Translations under genes and position numbers: made by a program | Assembly (NCBI GenBank): GCA_002189035.1 | Contig: CM007991.1 | Span: forward strand, 2,790,001-2,854,000 | Direction of reading: 5' to 3' | Source of the DNA: Utricularia gibba | Lineage: Eukaryota > Streptophyta > Magnoliopsida > Lamiales > Lentibulariaceae | DNA: 64,000 nucleotides | Notes under the pieces: generated by a model | Told to the model about the DNA's origin: nothing | Databases searched by the model: none | What the model saw: only the letters and a program-made list of their open reading frames with translations | Part shown: in pieces, positions 14,090 to 28,039 of the stretch | Layout: each line of letters starts with the position of its first letter | Numbering within the stretch: the stretch's first letter is position 1

Positions 14090-15966
14090 ATCACCTCCCT
14101 GAATTTTTTTTCATAGACCCTGAATCAGGTTTGCAAAATAACGACTACAAAAAAAAAAGGATTAATTAATACCAACCGATGTGATCAAACCATGAAACGT
14201 AATAAAAATTCAACTCGTCGAGCCAACGATGAAAAACCCAGAACCCATAAAAAGCTGAGTTGGGATTGCGAAATTTCGAAATTGGTCAAAACACCCCACC
14301 AATTCAATCTTAGATAATCACTTAACAACATTCCGTCCACAGCATCTTATCCATCTCAAGCCGCAGAAAAAAAAAATATTGATACCTGATCGAAACAACA
14401 AGACAGAGAGACAAAAGCAGGGGAAAAGGAGGTGAGGGAACCAGGAAAGCCGCGTGTACATGCACGCACCCTTACTAGATAAACCGCCTCTTGAAATGCA
14501 AATATTATATCCGGCTAAGTTCTGAGAAAGTTTCCAGGAACCATTTTCCCGTTCCATGGCATATTCCTCGACCCCACTACACTACAACGGCTTCCCCCCA
14601 CTTCAACTAATTGAAATTAATCGCAATTTGGGAACAGAGACGCCCCCTATTGTTGTTTTCCTGTCCAAGGCACGACGGCGGTGATGATCCACGAATGCGC
14701 GTGCGATAAAAAAGACTCTGACTTTTCAATCTCGAATTAGTCTCTATCTATCCTACCTCAGTTATTGTCAAATTTCCGGACAAGTTTCGATTTGTTTTTC
14801 ATCACGATTTCGTAGATGGACGGACACGTGATCGTCCCCTACTTTTGCTGGGTTTCTTTAAAGATGACTTGTTTACCAATGGTATCTTACAGGTCATACT
14901 TTCGTGTCGTCGTCATTAGTCAACAAGATCAAGCCTGAACAAAATCCTCAATCCGTTGTGATCAGGGACTCGTAGTATAAGATTGAAATGAGTAAAGATC
15001 TTGACTTTCTGTTTTCTACTCATTCTGGTTCAACCCCTCCTATAATTTTCTCGATTTTGGTCATTGGATTCAGTGCACCCTAGTACAAGGGGGTTCAGCT
15101 TCTTTAATGATAAATTCAATTCTTACATGTGTAGTGAAATAAATGATCCGTGCAGGCAACAGATAACTTTGAGTACAGCTACAGCTTCAGGGTAATCAAG
15201 ATTCATGATGAAAAAGTTAGTTATAAACCGGCCGAAGTTAACCAAAACCGATCCCACACAGGGTTCGGCAGTAATTCTGAACCTGCAATTGGGCGTACAG
15301 CCGGTGCAGTTTGAAGTGAAAGTTGATGGCACTTGAGACAAACATGTCAATTCAATCCATTTTGGAGGTAAATTCAGGAACCTTTATCTCCCTACAGATT
15401 TGAAAAAAGAAAAAGCATGCGTGCTCTTAACTTTGGCTCAAATTTTCAGTTTTCATGTGTGTAATATACTGAACATTACTTGATTGTATATGCTTCAAGT
15501 TGTTGTTTTTTTTACCAGAAATCTGGAGGTTTGTGATAGATGCCACAAGTGGTGACCTTAGTTATTTGATACATACGGGTTGCCTTTCACTTTGTTGGGA
15601 ATGAACCCACATTTCTTTTTTCCGTATCCCTTGATATGCACGTTGGTGAGGCTGATGGTTGGATGAGCCCTGAATGAAAAAAATAAAAAAAATCATCTTT
15701 TTCACAGACCTCTTTGTGTGTAGTGTACATTTAACTGCAACGGCTTCGATTAAAAAACTTGAAAGAGTAGTACGCGACTTGTCTTATAACAATGAATGCC
15801 TTTGTTTGCTTCTACATGTTTTATCTTTTCCTTCCGTGGCTCAGATTGTTTGTTCCTTTCTGTGAAGCACTCTCATGTTCCTTTTTGCCTGCTTCATTTA
15901 TACCCATGGTATGATCTGAAGTTTTGATATTTTCCTGTAAATGGTTTGGGTGATTCAAGGTCAAAG
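14090..15966. other. Promoter and leader region between divergent genes
   Basis: Upstream of the metallophosphoesterase (minus) and of the MIP1-zipper gene (plus). No credible coding sequence. The stretch at 14100-14560 probably holds the phosphoesterase 5' leader, possibly with a leader intron. The zipper-gene leader probably lies in 15100-15960; its start is not clear from sequence alone. Confidence 0.5.
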
Positions 15967-16718
15967 ATGAAAACCAGGATCAGAAGCAGTTTTCTGTCGC
16001 CAAGGAGCACACTTGAGAAACAAGTAAATTCCTGGTCTTGATTTTTATATAGTTCTCATTTGAGAGCATCAACTTTCTGGGATACGTTTTTTTTTTTCGG
16101 AAGTTGAATCAGTTTCTGCATTCGCTTTATTGTTTCTTCAAGACAAAGGTAGAAATGCAGAGTCCTGGGAAAGCAATGGCACAAGGGGAATTCATTTCAG
16201 AAAGAAGGGTAGCCTTGCAAACAGATGTACAATCTTCATCTCTTTGATTGTTTCTTAAACTCCTTTCACTATTTCAACAACGACTGTGTGCATTGCAATA
16301 GGTGAATGCACTGAAGAAGCGATTGAGGGACGAGAAGAGCATCCGGAGAGCCATGGAGACCGCATTTACGAGACCATTTGGAGATCTTCCTCGTCTCCCT
16401 CCTTTTCTACCACCATATGTTAACATCTGACTTGATCTCGAGTCACGAGTCTCATGCATGTCACTGATTCTTGAATGGAACTTGCAGACAACTGAACTTG
16501 TAGCTGAATTGGCTGTATTGGAAGAAGAAGTTCTTCGTCTGGAAGAACAAGTGGTGCATCTCAGACGAGTACTGTATCAGGAAGCTTTGTACATTTCATC
16601 ATTTAAGAAGGACATGGACCATTCAGCTGATGATTTAGGGAGGGACCCTGCGCAGATCAGAGATCCATGGAGCTCTAAATTTCCATGCAAATCGAATGCA
16701 TGTAAAATTGTAAACTAA
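15967..16718 (+). CDS. Short MIP1-type leucine-zipper protein without DUF547
   Basis: Four in-phase exons (15967-16023, 16143-16208, 16302-16418, 16488-16718) give 156 residues. The middle resembles the N-terminal 'ternary complex factor MIP1 leucine-zipper' domain: [19 protein letters not shown], then [20 protein letters not shown], a clear heptad pattern. In most plant relatives this domain precedes a DUF547 domain; here a stop falls after C-K-I-V-N and the next gene starts about 125 bases on, so DUF547 is absent. It may be a natural short form or a truncated copy. The start ATG at 15967 is the first in frame; a further upstream leader exon cannot be excluded. Confidence 0.7.
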
Positions 16719-16842
16719 TGCTTGCGAAATATTCTCATCTATAAGCAATAACATAAAACTTCTTTGGGTACAGACTCACCAGTACATTCATGCATCAGGG
16801 GGGTTGGTTACTAGTTATACGTAGGATGTTATAGGTAACATT

Positions 16843-18337
16843 TCATGCGCTAGCCAAAGGATTGAGCACTTGGCCTAAAAAGAGTACTACACCAGTCTTA
16901 TCCTCTCGAATGGCGAAGAGGAAAGGATGATCAGCAATGAAGTCAAACTTCTCATCTATAAACACCGATCGAGTTACGATAACAGCAGCTGAAACAGCTG
17001 CAGCTTCTGTGCCTTCCTCATTTACCTCAATGAAGGATTTGTGAAAAACTTTTGAGACATAGAGCAGTTGGCCGTCGGGGGAGTCTGTTATCTTAGAGAG
17101 ATCAGCTTCATTTGAAAAAGGAAGCAGCAACCCTTGCTTCTTCAGAACTTCAGAAGCCTCAAAACCAAAAGAGATATTGAACTTGGGGATGCGAAATTCC
17201 CCAAGTGACACTGCACGGTAAGGGATGTGATGCTCGATGAACCCTGATTCAGAACTCATTTTCTCTACAAGAGAAGGAAGCCCATCCTTAGCATCGGGAA
17301 GAAAGAAGTACATCATAAATTTACGGTTATCCTGTCCTGCTTGGTAAGGCAGCCCAAGAACTTTGAAACCATCAAAGTTACTAGCATATTGCTTCCCTTG
17401 CTTGTCATGAAGGGCACTTGAATGGAGCTCCCGTTCAGGAGGTAAAACTCATTAGGTTTTGTTAATGCGGGATCAAATTTCTGAGCCCAGGCTCCTTTGA
17501 AATATACTGCGTTTGCCAAAATGAGCCTAGTATCAGCATTCACAGAACCAGGTGGAAGTATGTCTTTGATGAGACCATTTGTTTCCTTCTCAGCCCACGA
17601 ATTCACTGTCTGCAGTACCTCAACAGCCTTCACAAACCATGAAAAGAAACACAATCAAACCACTAGAATTGATCATCCAGAAAGAAGCAAGAAAAGTTAA
17701 TTTAAAATCAAAATCAAAGAAAGGGGACAGTGCTGTATTTCCCAAGTTTTCTTCTCCCCAGACATCCCATTTCAACTTCACCAACAGAACCTAACCACCC
17801 ACCTAGGAAAGGTGAATCTTATCAATTTTTAGTCACTCAAAACCACCTATCAAGATCAGCACAAGTCAAAATCGGATCTGCGGAACTGTACTAAGTCGAA
17901 CCCAACGAAAATATCACAACCACAAAACTATATAAATAGAACAGGACCTTGCTCCGGAAGTCAACGTTACTAGCAACAGCCCTGTAACTACTCTCCAATA
18001 CATGCTTGAAATTCGGATTCAAAATCATGCTCTGATCGACCCAAGCGCCGTTGGCCAATGACAATATGGGCCCACCCACCGGCCCGCCATCGGCGAGAAT
18101 CAAGTTGACAAGCTGCGACGACAGCGACTGCAGTTCTTCGGCGGAAGACGATTTGAGGTATCCGAGAATCTGGTCCTGGGTCGAACCCTTCGACCCGGCC
18201 GCGACCATCGCCAGAACCACGTGGATCGACAGCGGCGAGAATACGAGGTTGCTGTGTTTGGCTTCCGCCGAGATCAATTGCTTCACCAAGGATAAAGCAG
18301 TATCGGATTGCTGCTGAATATGGCCCCGGACATCCAT
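16843..18337 (-). CDS. Plant serpin with Arg-type reactive centre, one frameshift
   Basis: Serine/cysteine protease inhibitor. Two exons (18337-17948 and 17627-16843), the usual plant serpin structure, about 391 residues. Conserved parts include [24 protein letters not shown] and the hinge [10 protein letters not shown]. The reactive loop reads A-A-V-I-V-T-R-S, so P1 is probably Arg, predicting trypsin-like or metacaspase-type targets as in known plant serpins. The body of exon 2 breaks after V-P-F-M-T-S-K-G: the frame shifts at the CCC of 17395-17397. One extra base there restores the family sequence through [11 protein letters not shown]. Probably a consensus error. No signal peptide, so cytosolic. 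The chosen start (M-D-V-R-G) matches family length; an in-frame ATG lies 117 bases upstream. Confidence 0.88.
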
Positions 18338-18533
18338 CTCAGAGTTGCTCCGCTGCGGACGGCGTTCCAGAGTAAAGTGCTCAATGTTTAACGACGAAGG
18401 CTCAAAAAGTCCGCCGCTTGATTTATTGATTTTCGGTAAAATCCGAAAATTCAAAAAAAAAAAAAAAAAAAAAACTAACTAATAACACCGAATTATCTGG
18501 ATTAAGATCAACGGTTCACATCGGTTAAAGGTC

Positions 18534-20656
18534 TCAAATCCTACGGTTGATAGCAGCCCGCAGAGGATGCAGCTTATGAGTCGTAAGACCCAGCGTATCC
18601 ACGTTCTCTTCTTCTCCCTCCATCAGCCTCCACTGGAACTCTTGCACGAGCCTCCCGATCGCCGTGCACGAGATCAGCATCGCCTGCAGCGCTCCGGCAC
18701 AAACCCGTTTCCCTGCACCGAAGGACATCGTCTTGTGAAGCTCCGCCGTGTCGCCCGCACCGGCGAGGAACCTCTCCGGCCTCCACTCCTCGGGGCTATC
18801 ATACAGGTTCTTATCCATGTTGCATCCATAGATATTGATGGCAATCTGCGGAAGCAAAAGAATGACACATGAATGTGCATGATTGAGGAGTATTGAAGAC
18901 TGTTGAAGTGGTGACCTCTGTGCCTTGTGGAATGAAAAATCCTCCCAACTCTGTGTCCTCGTTCACGTATCGAAGTGGGAGAATCGGAGCTGGACTGTGT
19001 AGTCTTAATGTCTCATGGAAGACTGCAGCCAAGTATGGTAGTTGACAGAGGTTCTCCTCGGTGAGCTTGTTGGATCCACAGACCTTCTGAATCTCCAAAA
19101 ACAAAGTGCTCTGCTTCCAAGGAGATGAAATCAATTCAGAATGGGGTGAAAAGATTACACCTGGATATGTAAAATGCTGATGGATCACCTGTATCTGTGG
19201 ATTCTTGGAAAGCTCATACATGGTCCATTCTGTGACCACAAGTGTAGTATCAGAAGATTCTATAATGACTTCCCAAACGAGCATCATCAATTGTTGTTCA
19301 GACAAAACGCATTCAGCTTCAGACAGCAGATAGTCAAGATAGCATCTCACTTCCTGCCATTGAGTTCAAATTTCCCAGTAAATCAAATTGTTGGGCATCT
19401 GCAACTCTACAGAGATGAAGCTCATACCACCCAGAGGCAATCCGCTGCATTTGCCGTTCAATGAGAGCTTTCATTACAGCCCTTCGATTCTCGTACATCT
19501 TCTGAATCTTTTCTTCAAACCCCTTGTTAGGAACCCATCTCAAGTAGGGAAAGAAATCCCTCCAGTCCACTTCGATTGCACCTCGCATTGGATCAACAAC
19601 AAGCGTCTTGAAGATCTCGTCTCTAGAGAAAGTTCTGCTGAGTTCCTCAACGTATATGGCCTGCACATCTTCTCCTATAGCCTGCACGAGATGTGAAAAA
19701 CATAAACGCAGCCGAAACATGAGCAGCGTAGCAAAAGATTGAAACACCAACTTCTTTCATTGATAATCCAAACAGCTGAGACTGAAAGATGTCCCTAAAG
19801 TTAACACCCTCTGAGGACTGCTGCATCTTTGTATGAGCTAGAAATTGCTCACAAATATTGTCGATCATTGCATCTCGATGAACACGGTTTCGTTTCTGCA
19901 GTAAGAAAACTACGTAAGTATCTACCCTATCCTCCATTACAGCAGATGAAGAAGCAGCAGATTCCAAACTTGCAACCTGAGCACTTGGTCCTAGAGTACT
20001 TGTGAGTAAATTTCGTTTTGCAGACTTGTAAAATTCATCGTAATCGCTCATAGCAACCATACTTTTATCAGCAGTGAGGATCTTGAGAGCATTTGAAAGC
20101 TTCCTTGTGGATATAGATGAGTATTTAGCAACCATAGCCTGAATTACCAAAAAACTCAGTTGCAGAGAAATCATATTACAGATTATCCAATGCAATTTTG
20201 GATCTTTTACCTCCTTTGCTACATCAGCACTGTTGAGCACAACCATTGTATTTGCACCAGCTTTGATGGAATAGACAGGGCCATATTTCTCAGCCCATTT
20301 GGTGAAAGTCTTAAAAGGTTTCTTCTCTTTCAGTTGCAACAAATTCCCAAGAACTGGTAAGCCCGGAACACCTGCGTTTAGTCATGATGACTAACGAAAG
20401 TCAGCATCTTTTTTTCAAGAAAACCTCATACACTACACCACAGATTCGAATCCCAAATGAAAGAGCGATTGACTTCTAAATTCTCTAAACAAATATGAAA
20501 AGGAAGGGGTATGTAACTAGGTGGAAGAAGGAATCCGGGAGTTCTCTTCCTGCGGTAGTTGAAGAATACAAAGACGAGAAGCCCAGCAAGAGAAACCGCA
20601 GGAGTGAAGAATCCGACGAAGGGAGGAGGCCGTTGAAGATTCAGAAACGCAGTCAT
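18534..20656 (-). CDS. KO: ent-kaurene oxidase (CYP701A), one frameshift
   Basis: Cytochrome P450 that oxidises ent-kaurene to ent-kaurenoic acid in gibberellin synthesis. Eight exons: 20656-20518, 20371-20211, 20138-19977, 19895-19752, 19681-19431, 19353-19189, 19110-18916 and 18845-18534. An N-terminal membrane anchor ([13 protein letters not shown]) precedes the proline hinge L-P-P-S-V-P-G-L-P-V. Helix I reads [12 protein letters not shown], the ExxR helix is E-T-L-R, and the haem loop is [10 protein letters not shown]. Also [12 protein letters not shown] and [10 protein letters not shown], typical of CYP701A. Exon 5 ends in phase 2 while exon 6 needs phase 0, so one base is missing near the CCC at 19430-19432, or an alternative acceptor skips four residues. 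Otherwise complete. Confidence 0.9.
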
Positions 20657-22016
20657 GTCGGCGATACTACTCTGGTGTAGCAGACAACACACTTTAACGA
20701 AACAAAAGCACAGAGGAGGGGCGGTGACACGTGGTTTTGTTTGCTTTTCGTTGTAGTTATCCTGCAATGGAATACTTCTGTTCTGTTCATGGTGCCAGTT
20801 GACTGTCACCCACTTCCACCGGTGACCCCAAATGCCGACAAGAAAGACATGGATGGGACGTGGGTGGGTGCTTCCTTCACTCCAATCCACCGAGATCTCG
20901 GGTATTTTTGAAATACGTACATCGCACCTCTTTCTCTCTCACATTTAAATTCATTTTTTTTTTTTTGCCACTTTTATCATACAATGAGATGATGACAGTG
21001 GCCAATTTTCTAAATCATTCCCGAGATCTCAAATATCGACGAAACAAAATGAAAATACCATCTTTTTTGTGGCCACAACATCATGCATCTACCTACTCAA
21101 ACTCAAACTCAATCTCAATCCTTGTTTAATTGTGTTGTGGTCGAAAATCGATCTTAGGGCAAGAATCTATTTTCGGGTTGTGGACAGGAAATGAATGGGA
21201 CGACCGAAGGGTTGGATGAAGAAAGGATTTTTTGGTTCGACGCATGGAATTGGCTAAGCATTTTCTCCGAACAAATATAGAACCAGAATGGATGGTTTTA
21301 TGTCTATTAGATTCAGGTGTTATGTGTGATGTGATGCGGTCAACACAAATAAAGGAAGACATAGGTTTTTACATAAAAACCATCAAAAAACGGAAAAACT
21401 ACAGAACTGTCAGAATTTGCCGAAGAATGGTTTTCACTAAACGAGAATGAAGAAAAGATACAAGTTAGATAGATTGGAGTTCAACTTTTTCTTTTTCAGT
21501 ATTTCTTATATTTATAGGGCAGAATGATATAGCCGAATTCTGAATACTATAGATGTCGACTGTTTTCTATACTTGTTATATGTATTGCGGTCATACTTTA
21601 AGATAATTATTTGATTACTTTTTAGATTGTTCAAAATTGCCGTTATTGACAACTCTAACAATCATTTTCAGTAGTCGATTTCCTCAATTCGATTTATACC
21701 CTATCAAATTGTTTCTGGTTTTCATTTTTTTTTTTGAAATATTACATTTTTGAAATATTTGTTTGAAAATGATCATAATTCATTAAGACATATGTAGATA
21801 TATATTATATTCGAATTTATTTAAAAAAGAAAGAAAGAATTTTTTGAGCAGTAAAAAAGAAAAATATATAAATTTAATGTATTATTCTAACAAATATTGA
21901 AATAAATTGATTTTTAAAATTTGGTTTTCTGAGTCGAAGAACAAGAGCCGGGAAGGGTTTAAGAAAAAGTGGAGCGGTTGACGGAAAGCCTCTGAAAAAT
22001 CCTGCGGAAAATCAAA
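20657..22016. other. Intergenic, AT-rich, no gene seen
   Basis: Upstream DNA of ent-kaurene oxidase and of the plus-strand membrane gene. From about 21450 to 21920 it is strongly AT-rich. Short open frames (for example 21126-21362) have no recognisable content. Confidence 0.6.
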
Positions 22017-23519
22017 ATGGAGTTCTCAGCCGCACCTCGTACCAGCCTTCCTCTTCCAAGTTATCCTCTACCGACGCAATTGTCAACTCAACGTCTCTGC
22101 ATTGTAAGTGTGGGTTCTGCGATTTCATTCTCCTCACGGTTGTTTCTATAGCTGACGTAAAACCCACTATTCGATTTCCTCGAGGTTGGCAAAAATGACG
22201 GAGCACAAGCCCGATTTCTTAGGAAGGTGTCGGGTATCCAAATTGGGTCAGAATGTAACATACCCCTCTCTGTTTTTCATTCTTTTGATTATTTATCATG
22301 CTGTGAGTATAGGAAGACTGGGCTTTGATTTTCCTGTCAGCGTGCTCAAGGAGTCGAGTGATCATGCTTGCTGGAGGATTGAATTCATCAGATAAAATAC
22401 AACGTGGGTTGGATGAGAGACGGGGAGGATCAGAACCATTTCGTGGGAAGTCTGGCTCGGTTTCATTTGGTGGGTTGACCCATCAATCAGTTGAAGAGAG
22501 TAAGCTTGTATCTGCGCCATTTAAGGAAGAGAATGGCTCCTTACTCTGGGTCTTGGCTCCTGCTACGTTTATTTCCTCCTTTGTTCTTCATTTCATGGTA
22601 GTAGATGCTATCGAAGATGTTTTCAAGAATAAAGTATTTGCAGGTATCCTTCACCTTCCGCTTATCCTGCATCCACAAGTGCCTAATCTGTAACATAGTC
22701 TTGTATCATGAAAGTTTTTTTTTTTTTTTAGTGTCTTTGAACTTTAACCCAACTCTTTCTCATAACCCCATCAAAGAAAAAATTGTATACTGTGTTGTGC
22801 GTTTTTCAGCATTTTGTTGATGATCAGCCACATCAATGTAGCAATTTGTGACACTTATGTTGGTGCAGAGATTCTGTCTTCCTTGTCAACTGAGGTGCTC
22901 TTTTATGCTGGACTTGGTGTGTTTCTATTCATCACCAATCGTGTCCAGAAGCCTTATCTCCAGTTTAGCTCAAAGAGATGGAGTCTGATCACGGGGCTGA
23001 GGGGATACCTTGCATCTTCCTTTTTCGTGATGGGTTTCAAAGTTCTCGCGCCACTCGTGGTCGCATATGTTACATGGCCTGAGCTTGGTTCAACTGCTAT
23101 AGTTTCTGTAGCTCCTTTTCTGTCTGGTTGCTTGGTTCAGTTCCTGATCGAGAGACTTCTTGATCGAAACGGATCGTCTTGCTGGCCTGTTTTGCCGATC
23201 ATATTCGAGGCAAGACTTCATGTTATACATTTCAGATGTGTTGAATGGCTAGATGGATGATCAGTCATTGTTTCCTCAGGTTTACAGGACGTATCAATTG
23301 TCAAGAGCCACAAACTTCGTGGAAAGGCTGATGCTTGCAATGGAAGGAGCCTCGTCTGGGTCTGCAGCCGTGTCTCCGCCGGCTGCCGTCGCTAGCCGGG
23401 CCGGAGCATTGCTGTCGTTGGTAGCTACCTTCCGCGTCCTGGTTCTGTTTTGTCTCTGGTCCTTGCTCATGTTTCTACTGCGGCTTTTCCCTTCTAGACC
23501 AGTTGTGGAGAATTACTGA
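22017..23519 (+). CDS. Plant membrane protein of unknown function
   Basis: Five in-phase exons (22017-22103, 22185-22254, 22341-22643, 22869-23209, 23280-23519), about 346 residues. The N-terminus M-E-F-S-A-A-P-R-T-S-L-P-L-P-S is Ser/Pro-rich and could be a plastid transit peptide. At least four hydrophobic segments follow: L-W-V-L-A-P-A-T-F-I-S-S-F-V-L, E-V-L-F-Y-A-G-L-G-V-F-L-F-I, a stretch ending V-M-G-F-K-V-L-A-P-L-V-V-A-Y, and the C-terminal V-L-F-C-L-W-S-L-L-M-F-L-L. I do not recognise the family beyond a conserved plant membrane protein. Exon 4 ends GAG and the intron begins GCAAGA, a non-canonical GC-AG intron with an otherwise good donor. Confidence 0.75.
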
Positions 23520-23805
23520 TGTACACGTCTTGCCCCCAATACCTCAGAGCTTGTTCTGGTTGGTTGGAATTTTTGAAATGTGATTTAGCTACGGTGATTT
23601 ACTTTCAAAACAGTGGCTGGAGGTTTTGTTACTGGCCCCTGCAGTAAATACAAGCAACTGAAAGCTATCGAGCTTCTGCATTTGATTCAGAGGAACAGTA
23701 GTATGATAAACAAGTTGCATGCAGATGAGAATTCCAAAAATTCAGCAGGCATTTTGTTGAATGAATCAATGGAATACTGAGGGCGTATGGAAAATGGATG
23801 GTCTC

Positions 23806-26800
23806 CTACATGGAGGCCAATAGATCGCTCAGCTCTGAGACGCTTGGAATGGTCTCTGCTGGATATACTTTGGCTACTAACTGTGCAAAGCTGTCGTACT
23901 TGTCGAGGAACTCCTTCTGCACAAGACCAAAGGGGAATCAAGTGTGGATGAAGTTCATCAGATGGACGACAGGGAACCAATACCTTGCACTTGTCCCAGA
24001 GTGAGGGCAGTAGTTCCTCTGATGTCAGATTCTTCTGTATCTTCTTGTACATGGCACTGATGGACTTGTCGACACCTGATAAGCTTGATTTTACAACCTT
24101 GCGCAGATCCGCCTTCGACAATCCGATCTGGTATGGTACCTGCAATTTTCGTCAAAGAACACGCAACACCAACAGCGCTCAGCCCCTTGTAATTTTTTAG
24201 GACAATCTAGAAGTTCACATTCTACAGCTGATGACAGACAAGAGTGCCGCTTCTCAGAGAAACATAACACAAGAGAGTCAACCAACACGGCACAGGGAAC
24301 AGCTTATTAAGGCAGCGGTTTCCATCCAACAAGACAAATATGTCGTTACTGCTTTATTTGTTAACCTTATATCTTGAATAGTGTATTATAATCTCTGCAT
24401 TCGACCACCACAGGGAACAGCTTATGAGAGAAAAGTATGCTGTTACCAACTAACCTCTTCTGGGCCATGGTGAACAGCAAATCCTCTATTTTGCGAGCAA
24501 ACTGAAAAAGCCGTTCAAATTGCTGCAATCGAGAAGCCGATGTGAGTGCAACCATTTATTCTTATTTTCAAAATGAAAATGCAAATGACCCCTCCCCGAG
24601 TAGCGAGAGGGAGTGAGCTTTGGGATAAAAACAGCAAAATGTGAGCGATGAAGACAGCAAAAGTTGAATCCCAGGTTTGAGTGATGCAAAAGATTTTCGT
24701 ACGGCTAACACTCACATAGTATATGATGATGCTAATATAGCGTGTGCAGGCCTGCTCATAAGCTTCACTAGCTTGGTGATAGAATTTTGCTAACGTGGGT
24801 ACTACGTTGGCCAGCTCGTACAGGCTAAAGATTGAATCAGAATGTCAGAACAGAATACTGCGAAGAAAGACTACTCCAACGGCATATGGACAAGCAACAA
24901 ATTAAATGCATCTAACCTGTTCTGGAAAGCAGCATAATTTTCCAAGAGTAAAATATCAGCATATTTTATGTCCACTTGAGAAATCTTGTCCAATGTCACA
25001 AACATTATGCTCACCTGCCCAATTTGTTTCAGAACACAACAGATTTTCATCAGTATCCGTACGCTCGATTGCAGCTTTTTGAGAAATATTTGCAAATAAT
25101 CACATAACAATATGCTGATTGTGGCGTGTATCAGAGCCAGGTTTCGGAGGTTAACATTATGCTCACGCAGATGATGGAAAGCGTAAAGCGATACATCCTT
25201 TTCAGTCTGCGCAGGCAAATTTATAGCCAGGGAAAGTAGCATTGCAACCCATAAAATAGGACTCAATGACTATCACAAGCCAGCATCGAGAACATGACGC
25301 GATTTTTTTTTATTCAGCAAAAACAGTATTGGTTATCTAGCATCATTTACTTACAAACTTTGTGTATGCTTGATCAACCAAATCTCTGGACTGTCCCTGG
25401 ATGTACTGCTCCATGCGAGTAGCAAGAGTTGCAAATCTATGAGCATGATAGGCATGTTCAAACGCTTGACAGAGAAAAAACGGAACATTTGCAAATCTAT
25501 CAGCATTTAAAGGCATATGCATAAAGAAGGAAAGGAAGGAGGCATTTTGAAAAGACATGAAAATTCAAATGCAAATGATTTGAAAGCATATATTCCTTCA
25601 CATTAACAAAACGAAATAATGAGAGCTGCAGGAGCCAACGAGACACATCATCATAACGCCATAAAAATTCCAGAAAAAGTTTACCTGGGTATGTATGACA
25701 AGACCCCAACTTGCCGAACACTTCTATCATTTTTCTCAATTTGATGGCAAGCCTCTTCGACAAACTGAAATTAATGATTCAAGAGCTGATTAATACATGT
25801 AAACATACAGTTACATACAGCGTTAGTTCATAACGATGGTAATTCCATCTGACCGTATCTCTTTTCTTTTAACCAACACAAAAATCTGACCACATCTGTA
25901 TCTCCATGAATTGTGAATTTTAATTTTCAGTATATTAAATTTAAATATCTCCCTACCCAAACAGCATATGAAAAGAAAAGAGAAAAAGATTTGAATAGTC
26001 AATCTGTGAAAATCAAGAAAACTGTCCTAGAAAATTTCAATTCATACTGCTCTGTGAGGATGCAGAAATGTTTCCTTCTATAAAAAACAGGTAGAAAGCA
26101 ATATGCACTACTTCAAAATGAGATGATCATTTTATCTGCTTGGTTTGCAAATGATTCTATTTTCCCATAGTTTGAGACAGCAATTTGATACAACAGTGAG
26201 GGTTAACTTACACGACTGAACAACATAGAAATTCTGTTCTCTAGGTCATCAAGTAGCACTCGCACGAATCCTGCTGCATCAGCCTTTTGACTAGAAATGT
26301 AGCGATCAGTAATTCCATGCATTGATATGCAACGCAAAGGATCTGCTTTATAAGCCCATTCCACAACAGCATAAAAGTCTTCCTATAATCAACAAAGGGA
26401 AAAAAATGATATCGTGTACCTACTAGATACACCAATAAAAACCAAGGCAGACACAAGGATACTTCACATCCACACACCTGAATCCCATCAAGTAAATCAT
26501 GTAATGATTCATTTAATGCCTCAAGATCTTCTGTAGTTTTACCGGCATTGCTATTATTATGAATGTCCATGATACCCAGGCCATCATCATTATTAACATC
26601 TGGTTTGTTTTTACCACCCTCAGCAACACCTCCTGGCGGAACAAGAGCTGCAACTTCAAAGCACATAAAATGTGCAAAGAATGAACTCTGTTCATTCAAA
26701 TTTCAAAGTAAATAAACGTGTATTTTTTCATGAAAGCTGGCAAAGAAGAAAAAATGCCTTCAAGGAATAGGTCATGACCTCATCCACGAGGAGTGGAATG

Positions 26801-28008
26801 AATACAGTTAGCATTTTTCCATATGCCTCAGAGACAGCAGAAGTGTCTGCACCAAGTGCACTTTGATTATTCCCCGTAGAGCCATCAAGCCATATGGTAG
26901 GACACTTTGAAACTTTTGTACTAGCACGGAGTTCATTAGAAAACTCACGAGCCTGTAATGGAAATATTTAGCCATATTTTTTTAGTAACGACTTAATTTT
27001 CCTAGTGTTGTAATACCATCCATATTGGAAAAAAATGTCTAAAACTATGAACCGCAATACATTAAAATTTTTTAAACAAGCACTTTGAAATAAATCAGAA
27101 TAAAAAACTGAACCACATAATTTAGACTTCACAATCATGTGTCTTATACTTTTAAAATACGTTCTAAGCAGCGCAAAAAAAGTTGGCTAACACTAATTTC
27201 CTTAACCTAGATAGCTACATTTCACATTGTGTATTTAATGCCATGTACTGCGACCAAGGATAAGTGATTTAAGTCTTTTTTATTTACTATTGACATGCAT
27301 TTGCACTGGCTGATTAGGGTCGGCTACATTACAGCTGAAACCAAATTGATCAATTCCCTCACCTCTCGGCGAAGAAGCAAATTCAGAGAGCTGCAGTAAG
27401 CTCTCCTCAAAGGACCCAAGCAAGTTCTATCAAGACTCTGATAAAACAAATGGTGGGAAAATTATCTAACCAAAAACAGAGCATCGCTGGAAATATAAAT
27501 TAAATGTAGTACAGAAAGGTGGTCGTCTCACCTTCAAGTGTTGCAAGAGGCGAGCGTACGTTCTGCACTTGTATCGCAGATCAGCATGGTCAGGTCTCTT
27601 TAGATGTCCACGCTACAACATTCACATATTTAAATAATGTAGGAATCAACAACGAACATAAAGCATGTTTTTTCTGTCCATACTTGTGAGAAATAGCTCT
27701 TATCATTAATCATAAAATCCACCACGCTGGTAAAATAACTCTGCAAGAACTCTGAGGCTCTTCTGACAAAAGTGTTCTTCAACTTATCAAGTTCAGCACG
27801 CTTCTCTCTAACCTGTAACGCTAAAATATATTTAATAATAATTCACTACGTTCAATAGAGCACATATACAGCCTCGATCAGAAAAGGCTACTTCATACAT
27901 CAATTAGTGTTCAGATTCATTTTTCCGTGTCTAGCCATCAAAAAAATAATTCATTGACATGTCCCACAGTGAAAGTAAAATATGACGACATTAGATATGC
28001 TGCACTAC

Positions 28009-28039
<31 letters not shown>

